From NCBI GenBank assembly GCA_903928115.1, contig CAIYPP010000111.1, positions 62,001 to 126,000 of the forward strand: 64,000 nucleotides of DNA, written 5' to 3'. Position numbers and translations under genes: made by a program. Below the pieces are notes generated by a model. The model made no database searches and was not told the origin of the DNA. It was given only the letters and a program-made list of their open reading frames with translations. The stretch comes from an uncultured Planctomycetota bacterium (GTDB lineage: Bacteria; Planctomycetota; UBA1135; GCA-002686595). Shown here piece by piece: positions 52,440 through 61,500 of this stretch. The stretch's first letter is position 1. Each line of letters opens with the position of its first letter.

Positions 52440-52943
52440 ATGGGACGCGACCAAGAACTGCGCAACAACCGGCTGATCTTCTACTCACAGGATGTCGCTC
52501 GCCTCGACGGCGAGCTCGACGCTCTGCTCGAGCTCTCCAATGCCAAGGTGGCCCTCCTGATCGACAAGGAAGGCCACATGGTCACGCGCCGCGGACACTC
52601 CGCGGGCACCGGCTCGATGGACTCGATCGCCGCGCTGGTCGCAGGCTCGTTCGCCGCGACGCGCGAGCTCGCGCGCCAGCTCGGCGAGGCACAGTTCTCG
52701 ACGATGTTCCACCAAGGCGCGCGCGACTCGATCCAGCTCCAGCTCGTCGGAGACCGCACGCTGCTCGGCGTTCTGTTCGACGAACGGACCAACCTCGGCC
52801 TCGTGCGCTACTACAGCGGCGAGACCGCGCGCCAGATCGAGGCGATTCTGGCCGAGATCCACACCCGACCGGCTCCGGCGGGGGAGGGGCTCTCGGATCA
52901 GTTCCGCGCGGACGCGGCGGCAGCCCTCGACAACCTGTTCTAG
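52440..52943 (+). CDS. Roadblock/LC7 protein, MglB-like
   Basis: A 167-residue roadblock protein in the mglB position, directly after the GTPase. Core residues about 25-140: LDALLELSNAKVALLIDKEG, HMVTRRG, then the helix SMDSIAALVAGSFAATRELA and strands FSTMFHQGARDSIQLQLVG and LLGVLFDERTNLGLVRYY. MglB homologues are GTPase-activating proteins of MglA. The C-terminal tail is short and acidic. ATG 52440 is selected because GGAG ends 8 bases upstream; GTG 52431 is a weaker alternative. Confidence 0.85.
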   Translation: MGRDQELRNNRLIFYSQDVARLDGELDALLELSNAKVALLIDKEGHMVTRRGHSAGTGSMDSIAALVAGSFAATRELARQLGEAQFSTMFHQGARDSIQLQLVGDRTLLGVLFDERTNLGLVRYYSGETARQIEAILAEIHTRPAPAGEGLSDQFRADAAAALDNLF

Positions 52944-53147
52944 GCTGCGATCGAGCGCGGACGGTGGCTCCACGGCCCCGCGAGCGGGGCTCGGAGGCCC
53001 TCGGGGGCGATGCTCCGGGGCTCTCAGGCTCCGCCCCTTGTCGCGGGCCCGCTCGGCCGCTACTCTCTTGCGCCCTCGAAGTCGGTCCGGATCCCCGGCC
53101 CGTCCTTCGCGGTTCGAAGAATCCCCCTAGGAAGCGGAGCATCCGAC

Positions 53148-53396
53148 ATGGCCCGGGTTTGTGACTACTGCGAGAAGCGCACCGAGACCGGCTACCAGCT
53201 CGCCCGCCGCGGTCTGCCCAAGAAGAAGGGCGGCATCGGCCTGCGCGTCACCGGCCACACCAAGCGCAAGTTCAAGCCGAACATCCAGCGCATCGCCGCG
53301 GTGGTCGACGGCAAGACGACGCGCGTCAAGGTCTGCACCCGCTGCCTGAAGAGCGGCAAGGTGCGCAAGCCGCGCAACGTCAAGGCGACGGCCTGA
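53148..53396 (+). CDS. rpmB: Ribosomal protein bL28 (zinc-ribbon form)
   Basis: An 82-residue large-subunit ribosomal protein. It begins ARVCDYCEKRTETGYQLARR and contains TKRKFKPNIQR, the L28 core. Four cysteines in two CxxC pairs (Cys5/Cys8 and Cys63/Cys66) make it the zinc-binding C+ form. ATG 53148 is the family start. Upstream 204 bp hold its promoter; downstream a perfect terminator follows at 53508. It is not paired with rpmG here. Confidence 0.95.
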   Translation: MARVCDYCEKRTETGYQLARRGLPKKKGGIGLRVTGHTKRKFKPNIQRIAAVVDGKTTRVKVCTRCLKSGKVRKPRNVKATA

Positions 53397-53507
53397 GTCG
53401 CGGCTGACCGCGCGCGTTCTGCGGCCTGCGGGTCCGCCGAGCGAGCGCCGAGGCCGCTCGCGCGATGCGTCCGCGGACGGACGCGGCGCGGCAACAGCAC
53501 ACGATCG

Positions 53508-53549
53508 AGAGACGGCGCTCCCATTGCGGAGCGCCGTCTCTTTGTGTTT
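53508..53549 (+). terminator. Rho-independent terminator downstream of rpmB
   Basis: A 14-bp perfect inverted repeat (AGAGACGGCGCTCC / GGAGCGCCGTCTCT) with a 6-nt loop CATTGC, then TTGTGTTT. It lies 112 bp after the rpmB stop and ends that transcript before the HU operon. Confidence 0.85.
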
Positions 53550-53594
53550 GGCGAGCAGGCTCACACGCGCCTCGGCGCTCGCGCGCTGGATCGG

Positions 53595-53611
53595 ATTTTC
53601 AAAAAAAGTTA
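53595..53611 (+). promoter_or_regulatory. A/T-rich island, probable promoter region of the Lys-rich peptide/HU operon
   Basis: The only long A-tract of the area (TTTTC, seven A, GTTAG) lies about 110 bp before the peptide ATG, just after a terminator. In a genome this GC-rich such a tract often marks a strong promoter or a bent-DNA site. The position of the transcription start is not determinable here. Confidence 0.4.
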
Positions 53612-53661
53612 GTGGAAGTGGGAAAGGGAGTGGAAGGAGCCGCCGATGTCCCCCGTGTCCT

Positions 53662-53688
53662 GAACGGCGCCACTCTGGCGCCACGTTC
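53662..53688 (+). repeat. Hairpin in the leader of the Lys-rich peptide gene
   Basis: GGCGCCA and TGGCGCC pair over 7 bp with a CTC loop, extended by GAAC/GTTC across a 2-nt bulge. It ends 20 bases before the ribosome site and lacks a T-run, so it may be a stability or regulatory element in the 5' leader. Confidence 0.4.
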
Positions 53689-53722
53689 AACTTCCACCAG
53701 CATCTCGAAGGAGATCTCTCTC

Positions 53723-53812
53723 ATGGCGAAGAAGAAGGCAACCCGCAAGGCGACCCGCAAGGCTGCGAAGAAGACCGGCAAGAAGAAGGCCGGCGCTCGC
53801 AAGAAGGCCTGA
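53723..53812 (+). CDS. 29-residue lysine-rich histone-tail-like peptide
   Basis: A tiny ORF of 29 residues made of Met, 12 Lys, 3 Arg and otherwise mostly Ala, Thr and Gly (units like KKATRKATRKAA). It resembles the C-terminal tails of histone H1, chlamydial Hc1 and lysine-tailed HU. The reading frame is supported by an excellent ribosome site, AAGGAG at 53708-53713, 9 bases before the ATG, better than almost any other in the window. HU follows after 25 bp in a different frame. I infer a small DNA- or RNA-binding peptide of the nucleoid. A chance ORF is possible but the ribosome site and context argue against it. Confidence 0.7.
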   Translation: MAKKKATRKATRKAAKKTGKKKAGARKKA

Positions 53813-53837
53813 TCGCCTCCAGCGGACCCCTCTCTGG

Positions 53838-54116
53838 ATGAACAAGAGCCAACTCGTCGGCTTCGTCGCGGAAGAGCTGCGCTTGTCGCGGCTTGGAGCG
53901 GCGACCTTGATCGACAAGGTGCTCGAAGGCATCCAGAAGGGTCTGCGCGAGGACCAGTCGGTCACGATCGCAGGCTTCGGCACGTTCGAGGTCAAGGACC
54001 GCAAGGCCCGCCTCGGCCGTAACCCCCACACGGGGGAGCCGATTCAGATCGTCGCCGGACGTCGGGTCGGATTCCGCATGGGCAAGTCCCTGAAGGATTC
54101 GATGACCGAGGCCTGA
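53838..54116 (+). CDS. HU-family DNA-binding protein
   Basis: A 92-residue nucleoid protein of the HU/IHF family. It begins NKSQLVGFVAEELRLSR and has the beta-arm signature GFGTFEVKDRKARLGRNPHT with the intercalating proline in the RNP segment, ending VGFRMGKSLKDSM. Standard length without a basic tail, in contrast to tailed homologues; a separate Lys-rich peptide gene sits 25 bp upstream. A strong hairpin terminator follows at 54187. Confidence 0.93.
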   Translation: MNKSQLVGFVAEELRLSRLGAATLIDKVLEGIQKGLREDQSVTIAGFGTFEVKDRKARLGRNPHTGEPIQIVAGRRVGFRMGKSLKDSMTEA

Positions 54117-54186
54117 TTCGCAGGCAGCATGGGTCCTCGCCGCGCGGCGCCGCATCGGCAGCTGCGCTTGGATCTGGAACGAACAT

Positions 54187-54228
54187 CGACGGGCTCCGAC
54201 CACCGTGGTCGGCGCCCGTCGTCCTTTT
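54187..54228 (+). terminator. Terminator after HU
   Basis: CGACGGGC-T-CCGACC pairs with GGTCGG-C-GCCCGTCG around an ACCGT loop (one mismatch), followed by TCCTTTT. It sits 70 bp after the HU stop and 33 bp before the 3' end of the convergent metG gene. Confidence 0.8.
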
Positions 54229-54260
54229 GCGCCGCGCTCCGCGGGTTGGGCGCGGTCGGC

Positions 54261-55982
54261 TCAGCTGCCCGTCGCCGCCTTGGAGCGCTCCTCCAAGGCC
54301 GTGATCTCGGCGGCGATCTGCTTGTCGTCGAGCTTGGGGAAGAGGCCTGCGACGGCACCGAGCTTCGCGCCAGCGAGGCCGATGCGCCATGTGCCCGCGC
54401 TCGGACGCTCGGGCCAGCCGCGTGCGGTGACCGAGCCCGACTGCCCGAGCATCTCCCAGATCGCCTGCGCCTTCTCCGGCATGAACGGCGCCATCCAGCG
54501 CGCCACGTAGCCGATCCACTCCGCGCAGGTCGACAGCACGCTCGCCGCGCGCGCGGGATCGGTCTTCTGCAGCGACCACGGAGCGGAGCGATCGACGAAC
54601 ACGTTGGCCACGCGGGTGTTCTCGATCAATTGCTCGGCCGCGCGGCGGAACTTGAAGGCGCGCACGTGCTCGGCCGGATCGCCGAAGGCACCGCACTCGC
54701 CGAGCAGCACGCGGTCGAGCTCGGCCTCGTGCTCGCTCGCGCAGGCGGGGATGTGGCCCGCGTAGTGCTTGTCGACGAACTTCAGCACGCGCGTCACGAG
54801 GTTGCCGATGGCGTCGGCGAGCTGGGCGTTGTTGCACGACTGGAAGTCCTTCCAGTTCCACTCGCTGTCCTTGGTCTCCGGCGCGCTCGAGAGCAGGTAG
54901 AAGCGCGCCGTCTGCGCGTCGTACTTCGCAAAGAACTCGTCGAGCGGGATCGTCCAGCCCTGCGAGGTTGAGAACTTGCGACCTTGGAGGTTGTAGAACT
55001 CGTTCGCGGGCACGTGCCACGGCAGCACGTAGCCGTCCTTCGTCGCGTGCAGCATCGCGGGGAACACGACGCAGTGGAACGGGATGTTGTCCTTGCCGAT
55101 GAAGTGCACGAGGCGCGTGTCGCCGTCCTGCCACCAGCGCTTCCACGCATCGGGGCGGCCTTCGCGCGCGGCCCACTCCTGCGTGAACGACACGTAGCCG
55201 ATCGGCGCGTCGAACCAGACGTAGAGCACTTTTCCGGCGATGTCGCCCTGGGTCCCCGCGGGCAGCGGAACGCCCCACGACATGTCGCGCGTGATCGGGC
55301 GCGGCTCGATTTCCTTCATCTGGTTTTCGACGAAGGTTCCGACATTGGGCTTCCACTCGTGCGTCGCGATCCAAGCCCCGAGGAACTCGTCGCGCACCTT
55401 CGGCAGGTCGAGGTACCAGTGCGTCGTGCGGCGGCGCTCCGGCCGCGAGCCGCACACCTTGCAGCGCGGGTCGGCGAAGTCGAGCGGGTTGAGCCACTTC
55501 GCGCAGCGAGGGCACTCGTCGCCGCGCGCGGCCTCGTAGCCGCAGGCGGGGCAGGTGCCGGTCACGTAGCGATCGGCGAGGAACTTCGCGTCGCTCGTGC
55601 AGTAGAGCTGCTCGGTCTCGCGCTGCAGCAGGTAGCCGTTGACATCGATGCGCCGGAAGAAGTCTTGGCTGAGCCCTGCGTGCTGCGGGCAGACGCTGGT
55701 GCCCGACCAAATGTCGAAGGCGAGGCCGAGGCGATCGAAGGTGCTCTTGATCACCTCGCGCCAACGAGCGACGTACTCGGGGTACGCGACGCCCTCTTTC
55801 TCTGCGCCGATCGTGATCGCGACGCCGTGCTCGTCCGTGCCGCACACGTAGAGCACCTCCTCGCCCTGCATGCGCAGCGTGCGCACGTAGACGTCCGCGG
55901 GGAGGTAGGCGCCGACGACGTGGCCAAAGTGGATCGGGCCGTTGGCGTAGGGGAGAGCGCTGGTGACGAGGTAGCGGGGCAT
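54261..55982 (-). CDS. metG: Methionyl-tRNA synthetase
   Basis: Class I aminoacyl-tRNA synthetase of 573 residues charging tRNA-Met. The HIGH motif is in PYANGPIHFGHVVGAYLPAD; a zinc knuckle carries CPACGYEAARGDECPRC plus CKVCG, so two zinc sites are likely; the KMSKS loop appears as GRKFSTSQGW, a variant also known in other MetRS lineages. The anticodon-binding helical domain ends near 560. No C-terminal tRNA-binding (OB) dimerisation domain is present. ATG 55982 is the usual start. Lies 61 bp downstream of the EI24 gene. Confidence 0.95.
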   Translation of the reverse strand: MPRYLVTSALPYANGPIHFGHVVGAYLPADVYVRTLRMQGEEVLYVCGTDEHGVAITIGAEKEGVAYPEYVARWREVIKSTFDRLGLAFDIWSGTSVCPQHAGLSQDFFRRIDVNGYLLQRETEQLYCTSDAKFLADRYVTGTCPACGYEAARGDECPRCAKWLNPLDFADPRCKVCGSRPERRRTTHWYLDLPKVRDEFLGAWIATHEWKPNVGTFVENQMKEIEPRPITRDMSWGVPLPAGTQGDIAGKVLYVWFDAPIGYVSFTQEWAAREGRPDAWKRWWQDGDTRLVHFIGKDNIPFHCVVFPAMLHATKDGYVLPWHVPANEFYNLQGRKFSTSQGWTIPLDEFFAKYDAQTARFYLLSSAPETKDSEWNWKDFQSCNNAQLADAIGNLVTRVLKFVDKHYAGHIPACASEHEAELDRVLLGECGAFGDPAEHVRAFKFRRAAEQLIENTRVANVFVDRSAPWSLQKTDPARAASVLSTCAEWIGYVARWMAPFMPEKAQAIWEMLGQSGSVTARGWPERPSAGTWRIGLAGAKLGAVAGLFPKLDDKQIAAEITALEERSKAATGS

Positions 55983-56043
55983 CGGAGGGCGGAGAGTATG
56001 CCAATGCGGGGCAGGGTGGGCGTGGGGGTGCGCCGCGGAGGCG

Positions 56044-57144
56044 TCAGGGTGCGCGGCGCAGGTGGGTCTTGTCGATGCGCACGAGGAGCCACAGTCCTCC
56101 GACCGAGGCACAGGGCACCACGAGGAGCGGGCCGAGCACGGGGAGCAGGAACCCGAGCCCCGCACAGGTTCCGAAGGCCACCAATGGCAGCGGATTGCGC
56201 GAGAGGAAGTGCCAGCGCGTCGCGAAGCTCCAGCGGCGGCGCGACATCGGGATGTCCAAGAGGCTCAGCGCTGTGGTGAAGCCCGCGAACAGCGCAAACA
56301 GCGGCTTGCCGACGAGCGGCACGAACAGCACGGGCAGGGCGAAGAGGAGCAGCAGGCCCGACACGGAGGAGGCCTTGAGGCTCGCGAAGACCGTGCGGAG
56401 CTCGACCGCGGTGCGCCAGCGGAGCCACGCGCCGAACGCGGGCTTGCGCCATGCGAGGAGCGCGACGAATCCGATCGAGAGCGCCGCTGCGAGCCATGTC
56501 GCGTGTTGCCACGGTGCGAGCTCCGCGCCGAGGATCAGCGCGCCTCCGACGAGCGCGCACAACCCGAGCAGCGCCGCGCACTGTCCCGTCGTGATTCCCT
56601 CGGGACGCTCGCGCGCCGCGCGCGGGTCTTCGCCGAACCAGCGCCGCTCGACCACGCCGTGAACTTCGTCGAGGAACGGACCGGCGAGCAGCTCGTACAG
56701 CAGCGAGAAGGCCCAGAGCGACACGAGCAGGCCGAGCGAGAGCGCGACGAACGCCGATGCGAGCTTGCCCGCGGCGAGCGAGAGGCCTTGGTCGATGGCC
56801 TGCTCCGCGAGCCCGCGCCATGGCGCGCCGAGCTCGGGCAGCTGCGCGATGGCCCACTCGCGGCCATGCTCGACCCACTGCGACACCTGCCGGTACAGCC
56901 ACCATGTCGCCGCGACGAATGCGCCGAAAGTGGCGATCGCGGGCGGGACGAGCCAACGCTTCGTGCCACGTGTCGAGACAAGGAGCGCGGCACCCTTGGG
57001 CAGTGCGAGCAGGCCGTCGAGCAACGGACTCGGGCCTTTAGGGCCATGCCGGAGCGGTTGCGGCAGTGCTCCCGCGCAGGTCACGCAGGGTTGTGCGGCC
57101 CCCGAGGGCCAGTCGTAGCCGCAGCTCGGACAGGGCTCGATCAC
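56044..57144 (-). CDS. EI24/CysZ-like membrane protein with N-terminal zinc ribbon
   Basis: A 366-residue protein. Residues 1-25 have two CxxC pairs (PCPSCGYDW and PCVTCAGAL) forming a likely zinc ribbon. About 40 residues later a membrane domain of six to seven helices begins; it resembles EI24/CysZ (LLYELLAGPFLDEVHGVVER, LLFALPVLFVPLVGKPLFAL, LLDIPMSRRRWSF). CysZ members are linked to sulfate uptake; others of this family are uncharacterised. The zinc ribbon is not part of the standard CysZ layout. Same strand as metG, 61 bp upstream of it. Confidence 0.75.
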   Translation of the reverse strand: MIEPCPSCGYDWPSGAAQPCVTCAGALPQPLRHGPKGPSPLLDGLLALPKGAALLVSTRGTKRWLVPPAIATFGAFVAATWWLYRQVSQWVEHGREWAIAQLPELGAPWRGLAEQAIDQGLSLAAGKLASAFVALSLGLLVSLWAFSLLYELLAGPFLDEVHGVVERRWFGEDPRAARERPEGITTGQCAALLGLCALVGGALILGAELAPWQHATWLAAALSIGFVALLAWRKPAFGAWLRWRTAVELRTVFASLKASSVSGLLLLFALPVLFVPLVGKPLFALFAGFTTALSLLDIPMSRRRWSFATRWHFLSRNPLPLVAFGTCAGLGFLLPVLGPLLVVPCASVGGLWLLVRIDKTHLRRAP

Positions 57145-57273
57145 GGGCGCGGAGGCTACGCGGGGGTGCCCTCTGCGGGCTACAATCCTCGCCGCTTTTC
57201 ACGGCCGACGCGGAGTCACTTTGCGCCTCCGCCGACGCCCCACCTCCGACCCCTCCGCGAGCGCCACCACGCC

Positions 57274-58452
57274 ATGGGTTCCTTCGCCAACTTCCGCCAG
57301 CTCGACTACCTCGGACTCGACGATCAGTTCTCCGAAGACGAACTCATGGTGCGCGACGCGGTGCGCTCGTGGGTGACCGAGCGCTACCTGCCGATCGCGA
57401 TGGAGCACTTCGAGGCCGGGACCTTCCCGATGGACCTCGTGCCCGAGCTCGCCGAGCTCGGTGTGTTTGGTCCGACGACTCCGGCCGAGTACGGCGGCGC
57501 CGGTGTGAACAACGTCACCTACGGCCTGATCTGCCAAGAGCTCGAGCGCGGCGACAGCGGCCTGCGCTCGTTCGTGTCGGTGCAGGGCTCGCTCGTCATG
57601 TGGCCGATCTTCGCCTACGGCTCCGAAGAGCAGAAGCGCCGCTGGCTGCCGCTGCTCGCCTCCGGCAAGGCCATCGGCTGCTTCGGCCTGACCGAGCCCG
57701 ACTTCGGTTCGAACCCCGGCGGCATGCTGACGACGGCCGTCAAGAAGGGCGACGAGTGGGTGCTCAACGGCCGCAAGATGTGGATCACCAACGGCACCTG
57801 CTCGCAGGTCGCGGTCGTGTGGGCTCGCACGAGCGAGGGCATCCGCGGCTTCCTCGTCGAGGAAGGCACGCCGGGCTTCAGCGCGCCCGAGCAGAAGCAC
57901 AAGTTCTCGCTACGCGCCTCGATCACGAGCGAGCTCGTCCTGCAGGACGTGGTCGTGAAGGACAGCGCGCGCCTGCCGAACGCGATCGGCCTCAAGGCGC
58001 CGCTCGGCTGCCTGACGCAAGCACGCTACGGCATCGCTTGGGGCGGTCTCGGCGCCGCCTACGCCTGCTTCGACGAGGCTCTGCAGTACGCCAAGTCGCG
58101 CATCGTGTTCGACAAGCCGCTCGCGGGCTTCCAGATTCCGCAGAAGAAGTTCGCGGACATGGCGACGCAGATCACCATGGGGCAGATGCTCGCCCTGCGC
58201 CTCGGCCGCTTGAAGGACGCGGGCAAGCTCACGCCTTCGCACGTCTCGATGGGCAAGCGCAACAACGTGATGCTCGGCCTCGAGGTCGCGCGCGTCTGCC
58301 GCGACATCCTCGGCGCCAACGGCATCAGCCTCGAGTACCAGGTCGGCCGCCACCTCTGCAATCTCGAGAGCGTTGTCACCTACGAGGGCACGCACGACAT
58401 CCACACGCTGGCGATCGGCCAAGAGCTGACCGGACTGCCCGCCTATCGCTAG
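57274..58452 (+). CDS. Glutaryl-CoA dehydrogenase
   Basis: FAD-dependent acyl-CoA dehydrogenase of 392 residues. Similarity to human glutaryl-CoA dehydrogenase extends over the whole length from memory of the family: VRDAVRSWVTERYLP, ELGVFGPTTPAEYGGAGVNN, GCFGLTEPDFGSNPGG, VLNGRKMWITNGTCSQVAVV, KFSLRASITSELVLQDVVV, ARYGIAWGGLGAA and the catalytic Glu in VVTYEGTHDIHTLAIGQELTG. This enzyme oxidises and decarboxylates glutaryl-CoA to crotonyl-CoA in lysine and tryptophan breakdown. Divergent from the EI24 gene and followed by a strong terminator; no partner genes of the pathway are near. Confidence 0.9.
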   Translation: MGSFANFRQLDYLGLDDQFSEDELMVRDAVRSWVTERYLPIAMEHFEAGTFPMDLVPELAELGVFGPTTPAEYGGAGVNNVTYGLICQELERGDSGLRSFVSVQGSLVMWPIFAYGSEEQKRRWLPLLASGKAIGCFGLTEPDFGSNPGGMLTTAVKKGDEWVLNGRKMWITNGTCSQVAVVWARTSEGIRGFLVEEGTPGFSAPEQKHKFSLRASITSELVLQDVVVKDSARLPNAIGLKAPLGCLTQARYGIAWGGLGAAYACFDEALQYAKSRIVFDKPLAGFQIPQKKFADMATQITMGQMLALRLGRLKDAGKLTPSHVSMGKRNNVMLGLEVARVCRDILGANGISLEYQVGRHLCNLESVVTYEGTHDIHTLAIGQELTGLPAYR

Positions 58453-58474
58453 CGCGCGCAGCGCCAACGCATCG

Positions 58475-58516
58475 ACGGCCGGGGAGCGCTCCGCGCTCTC
58501 CGGCCGTTCGGTTTTG
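58475..58516 (+). terminator. Terminator after glutaryl-CoA dehydrogenase
   Basis: ACGGCCGGGGAGCG pairs with CGCTCTCCGGCCGT over 14 bp with one G-U pair and a CTCCG loop, followed by TCGGTTTTG. It lies 22 bp after the stop codon. Confidence 0.85.
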
Positions 58517-58585
58517 TGCTTCGCGCGGCCGGTGGATTTCGCTGGGGTGCTCTGAGGAGCGCCCCTCGGCTCGTACAGTGGGGGC

Positions 58586-61500
58586 ATGCACGCGCTGTGG
58601 CTCGCCGCGTTGGTCTTGGTTGCGCAGAAGGCTCCGGAGAAGAAGGAGCCGAAGGCGGAGGCGCCGGTCGAGCTCGCCCGCACCTCGCCGGCGGAGCTTG
58701 CGGTCGAGGCGGGGCGGCGCGCGCTGGCGGCGAAGTCGCTGGAAGAGGCCTACGGGCACGGTCTGCGCGCGCTGGAGCTCGAGCCGCGCTCGGAGAAGGC
58801 GCTGGCGTTGTTGCTCGACATCGCGCGCGACGATGCCGACGCGCGCACGCTCTGGAGCCACGAGGCGGCGGCTGCGCTGTGCGACGGAAAGGGCAAGCTC
58901 GCGCTGGCGCGAGAGATGTCGGAGAAGCTCACGCCCAAGGACACGGTGATCTCGGGACTGGCGCTCGCGCGCGCCGCGGCGGCCGAGGAGCTGGCCGAGC
59001 TCTCCGGAAGCGCGCGCAAGGCCGCCGAGAAGTCGGTCGAGAGCACGCTGGTCGCGGGCTGGGCGGCGCAGCTCGGGCGCGAAGTGATCCATGGCACGCC
59101 CGCGCTGATCTCCGCGCACGCTGCGGCCTTTCCGCCGGGATTCCCGCTGACGACCGCGGCGCGCAAGGCGACGTTGGAGGCTCTGGAGAAGAAGCTCGGC
59201 TCCGCGGAAGCGTCGGGTGATTGGGGACGAGCGATCGAGATCGCGCTCGTCTTGAGAGGCATCTGCGCACAGAGTTCCTTCCACGATCTCGAAGGTCCGG
59301 CAGCCCCCGACCTCTCGCGGGTGCGCTCGACGGCGGAGGCGGTGCTCGAGCGCTCGCGCCAGCGACTCGGCGAGAAGCTCGGCGAGCCGTGGACCGTCGA
59401 GCGGCTCGAGGATCTCGACGGCGACGCGCGCGATGCGTTCACGCGCGACCACGCGCGCTTCTCGAACCCCGGCGTCGCGCTGTCGCCGCGCAGCTGGTAC
59501 CGCATCGAGACCGTGTGCGGGCACGCGACTCTTCTCGGCGCGGCCGCGACGGTGGAGGACCACCACACGCGGCTCGCCGGTTGGTACGGCAGCGATCCCT
59601 TCGTGGGTCGGCCGGGGCTGGTGCGGCTCGTGGCGGAGTCCGCGGGGCTGGAGAGCGAGGGCGCGCCGTTCTTCTGGGTCGGCGGATTTCAGGCGGGCGA
59701 CGTCACGACGCTGCGCATGTCGATCAGCTCCATCGACGGGCTCGGGCGCGGACTGACGCACGAGCTGACGCACCGCTTCGATGGCGCGCTCTATCCGGGG
59801 ATCCCCGCGTGGCTCGCCGAGGGGCGGGCCGTGTGGACCGGCGCGGCGTACGCCAACATCGAGGACACGAAGTTCGTGCCGATGCACGCGAGCTTCGGCA
59901 CGCTCGATGACGCGCGCTACCGCGGCTACAACGGCCGCGACAAGCTGCGCGACCTCGTGTCGGGCGAGATCGAGGACTACCGCGACAACTACGTCGCGGG
60001 CTACGCGCTCTACGTGTACCTCGACACTTGGTACGAAACGCCCGGCAAGCCGCTCTTCCAAGAGCGCCTCCAGCGCTACATGAAGAGCCGCACGGGGGAT
60101 CGCAAGTCGCCGCTGGAGGCCTTCACGTATTGGTTCTGCGATGGAGCCGAGGGGCGCCCCAAGGACTTCGATGCGTTCGCGACCGGCTTCGCGACGTTCA
60201 TCGAGGGCTTCTACTGGCGCGACCTCAAGCCGTTCACGGAGCGCTACACGCAGAACGCCGGGGATTTCCGCGCGAGTCGCTGGAGCGAGACGGTGCTCGA
60301 CGAGCCGACGTGGGTGTGGTCGCGCGGGCGCGCCGAGCCGTGGCTGGGGCAAGATCAGGCTCGCGCGGCCGGATTCTTGCTGAAGGCGCTGGGCGACGAA
60401 GCGGGCGCGACCGCGGCCTTGGGCTGGTCCCTCGCCGTCGACGAGCGCTGGAACTCCGTGGACTCCGCGCTGCGCGAGCTGCTCGCGGGAGCGGGACGGC
60501 GCGAGGGCGCGTGGGTCCTCGCACGGGACATCGAAGCGCGCGGCTTTGCCGCCTCTTCGCCGAGCGGAGCGGCGCCGATGCTCGCGCGACTCCCCAAGAT
60601 GCGTGCGTTGCTCGAGCTCTGGAAGCAGGCGGTGGCGACCTACTCGGGCGATGGACGCAAGCTCTCCGCCGCGGCTCTCGCGGCCGATCACGATCGAGTC
60701 GCGAGTCTGCTCGGTGTGCCGCTGCTCGTGCCGAGCCTCGCCGCGCCCGCGCTGGACTCCGCGCAGCTCGTGCCCTTCGACGAGCCGCGCCGCTCGCTCG
60801 CAGCGCACGGTTGGATCGAGGACAAGCTCGTCGGCTTCGACGACCGCCGCACTCCCGGGCTGTGGTGCACGGACGACCGCGGAGCGCTGTACGTCGGTCG
60901 CTCGACGCCTCGCATCGGCACAGGCTCTCAGGATCGCGCGAGCGGCGTGCACGAGGCCTTCGTGCGCTCGAATCTGTGGATCGAGCCCGGCCGCTGGCGC
61001 GTGCGCCTGCGCATTGCGCCGACGAGTGCCGCCTTCAACGGCTCCGTGGTGGTCGGCTACGAGCGTCGCGATCGCAACGCGCGGCTCCACTTCAGCGGCG
61101 GCGACTACGCCTTCGCGATCGGCGACAAGGAGGAGCCCGCGGAGCTCGCCAGCGTCGACTGGAGCCTCTCGGGGCTCTACGAGCGCGATGGGGGACTCGA
61201 CGGCTCCACGCGCGGCGGCGGCTTCGAGTTCGGGCGCACGGTCTCCGCCTTCGAGGCCGAGCTCGCGATCGACGGCGGCGCGCTGCACCTCTTCATCGAA
61301 GGCGAGTACCTCGCGACCTACCACACGCCCGATGGCATGCCGCTCGAAGGCTACGTGGGCTTCGCGAGCGGGCTCGGCTCGTACAAGGTCACCAGCGTGA
61401 GCGTGCAGCGGCTCGACCGCAGCGCGAGCATCGCACCGCTCGAGCGTGTTCCGCCGCCGGTCTTGATCGATCGGCCGCGCGTCGCGACGTTCCGCGACAG

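Larger units (their letters stand above)
53397..53722. other. Intergenic region between rpmB and the Lys-rich peptide gene
   Basis: A 326-bp stretch without a credible gene. It holds the rpmB-side terminator (53508-53549), an A/T-rich island around 53595-53611 (TTTTC followed by seven A and GTTAG), very unusual in this GC-rich window and a likely promoter or UP-element area, and a hairpin with 7-bp arms at 53662-53688 (GGCGCCA-CTC-TGGCGCC) in the leader of the small peptide gene. Confidence 0.6.

Noticed and set aside
58376-61324. 982-codon open frame on the minus strand opposite the HExxH protein
   Set aside because: Shadow frame in high-GC DNA; the plus strand has a terminator before it and a coherent HExxH protein.
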